64,000 nt of DNA from Zygnema cylindricum (Eukaryota > Streptophyta > Zygnematophyceae > Zygnematales > Zygnemataceae). A program made the translations under genes and the position numbers. This document shows positions 57,601-64,000 of the stretch, piece by piece. The notes under the pieces are model-generated. The model searched no databases, had not been told where the DNA came from, and saw nothing but the letters and a program-made list of their open reading frames with translations. Position 1 is the stretch's first letter. Each line of letters begins with the position of its first letter. The stretch spans positions 49,635-113,634 of the forward strand of contig JBBHKE010002402.1 of the NCBI GenBank assembly GCA_037447655.1. The letters are read 5' to 3'.

Positions 57601-58152
57601 CTGTGGAAATGACAATCTGAGGATCTTGCCTAGTGAACAACCATCACATGATTTTATAGGATGATATGTGAGAGAAACTCCATCAACTTTTCCCCAATTC
57701 ACCATTTTCTGTAGACCATCATAATTCATGTGTCCTAATCTCTTATGCCACAACTCATTATCAGATTGGACACTAGTGTAGACAACATCATTTTCCTTAT
57801 ATTTAGGCATGTCCATCCGGTACATTTTGCTAGCATCTCTAGTTATTGTTAGTACCACTTTTCCTTTCTTGCTAACAACCTGTCTACCTCTTTTCAGAAT
57901 GACTTCAAAGCCTTTGCTTTCCACTAATGATGTAGAAAAAATATGTTTTTTAAAGTCTACAACATACAAAACATTGTGAAGAGTTCTCTTTACCGACTTT
58001 CCCCCTACATCTACCATTAAAGATAAATCACCTTGTGTTGAGGTTTGAACACTCATCCCACAAGCATAGTATATACTCTTTGGAGGCGTTTGTTGCAGAG
58101 TTCTAAAAGCCGCCTTGTTCCAGCACATATGGGCCGATGCTCCCGTATCCAT
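57601..58152 (-). pseudogene. Copia F protease and GAG-pre-integrase
   Basis: MDTGASAHMCWNKAAF starts the frame at 58152 with the active-site Asp. LWHKRLGHMNYDGLQK and SCDGCSLGKILRLSFP supply the zinc-binding His and Cys pairs. The frame runs on into the integrase start. Confidence 0.83.
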
Positions 58153-58176
58153 GATCCATCGTGCATCTTTGGGACC

Positions 58177-59041
58177 CTACATTGCTGCTGCCATAGCAAA
58201 TAACTCCGCTTCGTCTAGCTTATTGAAGCTCAAAGACTCATCGACATGAGTTGCACAAGCTAAAAAGAGAGCATTTCCACGAGTAGGATTTCCAGAAAAG
58301 CTTTTGTGATATTGGCGTTGCTGCCAACCCGGCCTGTATAAACATGTCTCATTAGCCTTTTCAGTTTCGGACAGTATGTGTATCCATGACCCTTCTCGGA
58401 GAAATAGAAACAAGCAGTGGAAGATTGTTTATTTGGCCTTTGATTAAACAGATTAAATTGATTCTCATTGTGGTTAAATTGATTCCTATTCTGATTAAAC
58501 AGGGATATTTTGTCAAAGTTTGTTGCAAAAGCTTCAACCTTTCCTTCTCCTTCAAGGAGTTTAGTATTAGACTCTTCTTCCAATATAAGATTATATGCTA
58601 AATGAAACGACCAACTAGCTTTATCATGACTATGTAACTGAGCAGACACACCTTTCATACTACTACGAAATCCTCTAATAAGCAAAGCGCCTACTAAAAC
58701 TCAAGAAATGACCCCCCAACAAAAGAGTGTGCATCAATAAATGCACGAAAGTTGTCACAATACTCGACCATAGTTCCCCCCGAGTATTTGTACCCCCAAA
58801 TTTTTCCAGCCACCAAGGGCTCCTCTTGGACATTCGCTTTCTCAAAAAAATATTTTAGTGATGTCCAAATCTCTTTCGCCTTCTTCATTTTCAAGCGAGA
58901 CATGACCAAATTTTCTGAAATACAAAAAATTAGATTATTCATTGCCATTGAATTCTTTTTTGCCCAACTCGGATATGTTTCATCAAGGGAACCATCCAAG
59001 ACCCCCAATAAGTCAACAGTTTCAAACAAAGATTTTACCAT
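58177..59041 (-). pseudogene. Copia F gag
   Basis: Frame 58694-59041: LLGVLDGSLDETYPSWAKKN, NLIFCISENLVMSRLKMKKA and MVEYCDNFRAFIDAHSF (UBN2 type core). The next frame has LLEGEGKVEAF, an asparagine-rich stretch of repeated NQF/NEN units and a knuckle CFYFSEKGHGYTYC, in which the second Cys is Phe. A stop separates the frames. Confidence 0.78.
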
Positions 59042-59094
59042 CGCCGCTCAATACGCATACTTTTGGCCATTGAAGAAAGGAATTCTTGACGAAA

Positions 59095-59105
59095 GGCCCA
59101 TAACC
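59095..59105 (-). other. Half-tRNA primer-binding site of copia F
   Basis: The minus strand reads GGTTATGGGCC next to the 5' LTR: 11 bases of the same anticodon-arm match as in A and B. Confidence 0.7.
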
Positions 59106-60094
59106 TGTTGTTCTACAACCACCATTGCAGGAGGGGAACCAGTAGTAATAGTGGAAGAAGACATGGAAAACAGCTAAAGCTATAAAACACCTTCTCAACA
59201 ACCAACTTTCAACTTACAAATAATATGACTCAAAAAGCCAATATGCCTCAAATTTTCCACACTGATACACAATACATTAAACTGACAATTCCTAAAAAAG
59301 CAACGCAAATGACCAAGTAAACCATAAGATATGATGTCTAGAAGTTTCCCAAAAACTGCCCTTAGAAATTCATATTCCCAAAACTCGATACTACAAAATT
59401 GGCTAAGTCCTAATTTATATACTCACAGTGTGTATCTATTGGTCTACACTAATTTGGGTAACTGTTATTGCGGTTATTATCTTGATTAACGACAAAGTAT
59501 TCTACCTGTATGTTACTGTACCGTTAATACCTCAAAATCCCTAGTTATTACTTTCCGAAAACCTAATTAGTGGAACACTCTTTTTTATTGCGCTAAACTA
59601 CAAAACAATGTTTATTCAGAAATTTTCATATATCGAACCGCACACAAAACGTTCCAGATGCTTAGTCAGCGGTAGTGGCTAAAGTCCAGCCGATTGTGGT
59701 CGTGTAGTACGAAGCACCTGAGTGTTTCGTCACTTGTGGTCCCACGTGAATCACGCTTTTAGTCTGAGGTTAATCACATCCGTTGGAACAAATTCAATCG
59801 CCGATGGTATCGTCGAACCGTACCATATATTTTCGAAATACCCGGTTTAGATCCCGTTCGTCCGATCCATTGAATCTAATCGTCAACTGCGTGACGCGTG
59901 TGGTTCACTGTCGGCGCCACTCCGTAAAACGTGCATACAATCTCTTACCGACGCGTGTCTTTGTAAAAGTATAATATACTCTATTGTACTTTTGCTACTG
60001 TAACAATAATTAAGTTTAGTATTACAGGTTACTACTTAGAAATATTCTAAGTTATTTTAACCCTATCTACTGAAATACAGATTTTTAAATTACA
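59106..60094 (-). repeat. 5' LTR of copia F
   Basis: Plus-strand ends tgttgttctacaacc and aaattaca, TG...CA on the element strand. Confidence 0.85.
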
Positions 60095-60240
60095 GAAAAC
60101 TCTCGTGATTCCATTGAATTATGTTTACGTGGATTAAAAACTCTACGCAATAGAACATCGTTTACACGAGTTGTAATGAATTTTAGCATCTTGTAATGTT
60201 GGCCGTACAATTACAAAATGTCCTTGTGGAACTTCACCCT
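60095..60240. repeat. Dispersed repeat family G, copy 4 (right part)
   Basis: Contains tacgcaatagaacatcg, atgttggccgtacaatt and ttgtggaacttcaccc, matching 18465-18525 and 36140-36235. It continues 53870-53948 across element F. Confidence 0.55.
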
Positions 60241-60244
60241 AATA

Positions 60245-60675
60245 CATCGCGAATCGTTATTAGAGTATATAACTTTAATTTTGATATCTAAAATTTTGGT
60301 TTTTTTTTTCTTATAGTATACATGATTTTAGTTTTTCCTTTATTTTAATTAAGGTACAGTTCAAAATAGCGTAAAGAACGAAAGTACAATAATATATAAA
60401 TAGTGTGGTGTATGGTCGATGTCATACCATACATAAATGTACGTTTTCAAGTAAAAATCTAAAAAAATGAATTAAATCAAACGCGCACGTATAGGAACGT
60501 GCGCTCAAAAAATGGGATTCAATATGGTCGCATAATTGCCGTAAATTAGTGTGACATGTACAGATATTTAAATTTCACAATGGCGTACGATTTCTAATAT
60601 TTTGTACGAATACATATATTAATGTATACAATTTTATGGCGATTATTCCTTTTTTTGCAACTCCCAAATTAGTAC
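60245..60675. mobile_element. MITE family J, copy 4, right end missing
   Basis: Starts catcgcgaatcgttattag after TA. It aligns as the reverse complement of 7472 back to about 7030 (shared tacatgattttag, cttaattaaggtac in either strand, gcgcacg...gtgcgc). It stops at ccaaattag, where TATCGG-type sequence takes over (60676-60769). Confidence 0.6.
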
Positions 60676-60769
60676 TATTGTGTATCAGTAAGGATTTGCC
60701 GATAACGGATAAGGGCCTTTTTTTCAGGTAGCCGATAATCGATATAATGGTACAACATATCGTTATTGT

Positions 60770-61783
60770 TGTAATTTATAAATCTATATTTCAATAAATA
60801 GGGGTAAAAATAACTTAGGATATTTTCCTAGTAATACTTACCTTTATTAGCGTTACAGTAGCAAATAGTACAGTAGAGTGTATCGTACTTTTGCAGGGAC
60901 ACGTGTCGGCGAAAAAACGTATGAAGGTTTTCCGGAGTGGCGCCGACAATCAGCCTTTCGTGTCAAACAGTGGACAATTCCATTCACATGATCAAACGAA
61001 TTAGATCTGACCCGGGTATACCGGAACCATATGGTACAGTTCGACAGTACCATCATCGATCAAATTTTCTCCAACAGACGCGATTCACCCGGGACCACAA
61101 GCGTGATTCACGAGGGACCACAAGCGTGATTCGCGTGGGACCACAAGGGACGAAGCAATCAAGTGCTTCGTACTACACGGCGACTTTCGGCTGGACTTTA
61201 GCGATTACCCCAGACTAAGCATTTGGAACGTTTTGTGTACGGTTGGAACGTTTTGTGTACGGTTCAATATTTGTAAATATCTGAATAAAATTGGTTTGTA
61301 GTTTAGTGTAATAAAAAATAGTGTTCCATTAATCAGGTTATTAAAAAATAATAATTAGGGTTTTACAGTAAAGTAACATACAGGTAGAATACTTTGTCGT
61401 TAGTCAAGATAATAACCACAATAACAGTTACCCAAATTAGTGTAGACCAGTAGATACACACTTTGAGCATATAAATTAGGACTTAGCCAATTTTGTAGTA
61501 TCCAGTTTAGGGAATATGAATTTCTAAGGGCAGTTTTTGGAAAACTTCCAGACATCATATCTTATGGTTTACTAGGTTATTTGGGCTGCAATTTTGGGAA
61601 TTGTCACTTTATTGTATTGTGTATCACTATAGCAAATTTGAGGTATATTGGCTTTTTGAGTTTTATTTTGTGTAAGTTGAAAGCTGGTTGTTGAATAGGT
61701 GATTGATAGCTTTTGCTATTTTCCATGTCTTCTTCCACTACAACCGCTGGTTCCCCTTCTACAATGGTGGTTTTAAAACAATA
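60770..61783 (+). repeat. 5' LTR of copia F2
   Basis: Starts tgtaatttataaatc. The end reads aaaacaata where CA is expected. It has three tandem copies of a unit like gggaccacaagcgtgattc (61090-61150) and a 19-bp tandem duplication ggaacgttttgtgtacggt (61226-61263). Confidence 0.82.
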
Positions 61784-61794
61784 GGTTATGGGCC
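61784..61794 (+). other. Half-tRNA primer-binding site of copia F2
   Basis: GGTTATGGGCC directly after the LTR, as in F. Confidence 0.7.
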
Positions 61795-62680
61795 TTTCGT
61801 CAAGAATTCCTATCTTCAATGGCCAAAAGTATGCTTATTGGGCGGCGATGGTTGAATCGCCGTATAAAACTGCTGACTTATTGGGGGTCTTGGATGGCTC
61901 CCTTGATGAATCAGATCCAAGTTGGGCAAAAAAGAATTGAATGGCTACGAACAATCTAATTCTTTGTATTTCAGAAAATTTGGTCATGTCTCGACTCAAA
62001 ATAAAGAATGCGAGCGAGATTTGAACATCACTTGAATCTGCTTTTGAGAAAGCGAATGTTCAAAAAGAGCTCTTGGTGGCTAGATAAATTTGGGGATAGA
62101 AATACTCAGGGGGTACCATGGTCGAGTATTGTGACAATTTTCGTGCACTCATTGATGCTCAATCTTTTGCTAGGGGGTCATTTCACGAGTTTCAACAAGC
62201 AGCTTTGCTTATTAGAGGTTTCCCTAGTAGCATGAAAGGTGTGTCTGTTCAGTTAAAAAGTCATGATAATGCTAGCTGGTCATTTCAGTTAGCATATAAT
62301 CTTATATTGGAAGAAAAGACTAATACTAAACTCCTTGAAGGAGAAGGAAAGGTTGAAGCTTTTTCCAGGGACTTTGACAAAAGAAATCAGATTAATCAGA
62401 CTAAGAGTCAGTTTAACCAGATTCACAATCAGTTTACTCAGTATAATCAGAGGCAGAGGCAGAATAGGCCATCTTCTACTACTTGCTTTTATTGTTCTGA
62501 GAAAAGTCATGGATAATGGTAATGTCTTTAGTTGAAAAAGGCTAATGAGACAGGTTTATACAAGCTTGGTTGGCAGCAAAGCCAGTATCACAAAGGCTTC
62601 TTTGTTAATTGAACCCGTGGAAATGCTATTTTTTCAGCCTCTGCAACTAGTGCAGATGAGTCTTTAAGCTTTAGTGAGAC
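61795..62680 (+). pseudogene. Copia F2 gag
   Basis: Pieces: RIPIFNGQKYAYWAAMVES, LLGVLDGSLDESDPSWAKKN, a stop, then MVEYCDNFRALIDAQSFARG to NLILEEKTNTKLLEGEGKVE (62118-62516). A glutamine/asparagine-rich linker and a knuckle CFYCSEKSHG follow, truncated by a stop. Confidence 0.78.
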
Positions 62681-63330
62681 AGAGGATGCGCAACTATTTG
62701 CTATGGCGACAGCCATGGAGGGTCCTAAGGATGCCGGATAGATTATGGACACGGGAGCATCTGCCCACATGTGTTAGAACAAGGCGGCTTTTACGAATCT
62801 GCTGCAAACATCTCCAAAGAGTATTTACTATGTTTGTGGCACGAGTGTTCAAACCTCAGCTCACGGTGATGTATCTTTGATGGTAGATGTGGGGGGAAAG
62901 TCGGTAGAAAGAACCCTTCACAATGTTTTATTTGTTCTAAACTTTAAGAAAATATCATTTTTCTACATCATTAGTGGAGAGCAAAGGCTTTGAAGTAATT
63001 CTGAAAGGAGGTAGACAGGTTGTTAGCAAGAAAGGGAAAATTGCAGTAACAGGAACTAGAGATGCTAGCAAATTGTACCGGATGGACATAGTTGAATATA
63101 AAGAAAATGATGTTCTCTACTCTAGTGTCCGATCGGATAATGAGTTGTGGCATAAAAGATTAGGACATATGAATTGTGATAGCCTTAAGAAAATGGTGAA
63201 TTTGGGAAAAGTTGAGGGAGTTTCTCTCAGTTCCCATCTTATAAAATCATGTGATGGTTGTTCACTTGGCAAGATCAAATATTGCCATTTCCACAGGAAA
63301 GAGATCACAGATCGGAGAAAATTCTGTAGC
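62681..63330 (+). pseudogene. Copia F2 protease and GAG-pre-integrase
   Basis: IMDTGASAHMC is readable around 62743-62775, followed by a stop. After a shift, VILKGGRQVVSKKGK leads to LWHKRLGHMNCDSLKKMVNL and CDGCSLGKI (62974-63333). The zinc-binding residues are kept. Confidence 0.78.
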
Positions 63331-64000
63331 TAATACATTCTGATGTTCTCGGTCCTTCACAAGTGGCTTCGGCTGGAGGCGTCCACTATATGGTTACATT
63401 TACAGATGACTACTCGAGATATACCAAAGTTTATTTCATGCAACATAAGAGTTAAGTGTTTACTCACTTCAAACACTACAAAGCGTGGGTGAAAAAGCTA
63501 CATGGAGTTCCTATCTTGGCTATGAGATCGGACAATGGGGGAGAATATACATCAAAGTAATTTGAATAGTTTCTCGTTCAGGAAAGTATCAGTCACAATC
63601 TTACAGTTCTATATACACCGGAACAGAATGGTGTTTCTGAGAGATTAAATAGGACAGTGACTGAAAGTGCTCGGTTTATGCTTGCAGATAAACGACTAGA
63701 TTTGAAATTTTGGGCTGAAGCAATTAACTGCGCTGTTTATAGTAAGAATAGAATTGTTTCTTGATCTATTAGCACTACACCTTTTGAGCTTTGGACAGGG
63801 GAAAAACCTGATGTTAGTCACTTTAAGATCTTTGGCAGCAAGTGTTTTATTCTAGATACTTCACAGGATAGATGGAAAATACATGCCAAGGGCTTACTAG
63901 GAATTTTCATGGGGTATGATGATAATGCAAAAGGTTATAGAGTTTTTGTATTTGAGAAACAGAAAGTGGTTATCTCTAGAAATATCCTGATTAAAGATGA
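63331..64000 (+). pseudogene. Copia F2 integrase (partial)
   Basis: LIHSDVLGPS-like text, VTFTDDYSRYTKVYF, MRSDNGGEYTS, PEQNGVSERLNRTVTESARF, FWAEAINCAVY, TTPFELWTGEKPDVSHFKIF and GYDDNAKGYRVFVFEKQK: the whole integrase core with its D, D, E residues. It has stops near 63450, 63560 and 63760. It runs off the window. Confidence 0.8.

Larger units (their letters stand above)
53949..60094 (-). mobile_element. Ty1/copia retrotransposon F
   Basis: Complete minus-strand element: 3' LTR 53949-54958, 5' LTR 59106-60094, internal PBS, gag, protease, integrase, RT, RNase H. It splits a family G repeat. It belongs to the same family as F2 (60770 onward, plus strand), which lies head to head with it. 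Stops and a changed RT catalytic box show that it is inactive. A target duplication could not be found. Confidence 0.88.
60770..64000 (+). mobile_element. Ty1/copia retrotransposon F2, cut by window end
   Basis: 5' LTR 60770-61783, PBS, gag, protease and integrase in copia order on the plus strand. RT onward lies beyond the window. Same family as F. Frequent stops show an inactive copy. Confidence 0.85.

Overview
This is a piece of a plant-type nuclear genome. The one intact-looking host gene is a nine-exon gene for chloroplast Rubisco activase (27438-32702, minus strand). It has a transit peptide, the AAA+ core and the redox-regulated two-cysteine C-terminal extension, which is typical of land plants and their closest algal relatives. 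The species cannot be named from the sequence. The rest is AT-rich intergenic DNA filled with retrotransposons, small inverted-repeat elements and their relics. I see no bacterial features, CRISPR array, rRNA or true tRNA gene.

Region 1 (1-17200) is a nest of insertions. The 3' half of a LINE-like reverse-transcriptase ORF (455-997 and 16263-16950) was split by Ty1/copia element D (998-16262, minus). The 5' LTR of D was then hit by a TIR element (6089-6766), a TA-flanked MITE (6919-7472), a complete copia element A (7524-14789, plus, target duplication aactt) and a 1.3-kb solo LTR (14831-16138). Element A itself carries a 1057-bp solo LTR (10189-11245, target duplication agaga). Region 2 (17200-27430) holds degenerate repeats: a gag relic with a repeat here called family G, a 1.06-kb foldback element with arms of about 465 bp, a second copy of the LINE-like C-terminus, and a copia RT/RNase H relic. 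Region 3 (27438-33530) is the Rubisco activase gene with a leader intron, a TATA box and a G-box. Region 4 (33770-37260) has two MITEs, a poly-C stretch, a gag relic and a family G copy. Region 5 (37261-51025) is a Ty3/gypsy chromovirus C with an integrase chromodomain and an extra downstream ORF. It is interrupted by complete copia element B (38714-45173, minus). Region 6 (51085-64000) has a MITE, a family G copy and two head-to-head copia elements of one family: F (53949-60094, minus) and F2 (60770 to beyond the window, plus).

Three features link the copia families. First, the primer-binding site of A, B, F and F2 matches the anticodon arm of initiator tRNA-Met, not its 3' end, which implies half-tRNA priming as in Drosophila copia. 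Element D and gypsy C instead use the usual 3'-end site. Second, the LTRs of the A, B and E families carry a tRNA-like block with A-box and B-box sequences, always antisense to the element. Third, the same LTRs carry two neighbouring small hairpins near their 3' ends, one with a compensated base pair. These LTR features and an unusual RS/RG-rich tail on Rubisco activase are the observations most worth checking.

All transposon genes here are broken by stops, frameshifts or lost catalytic residues to varying degrees. Element A looks youngest, with LTRs about 98% identical by eye. D, B and C look older.
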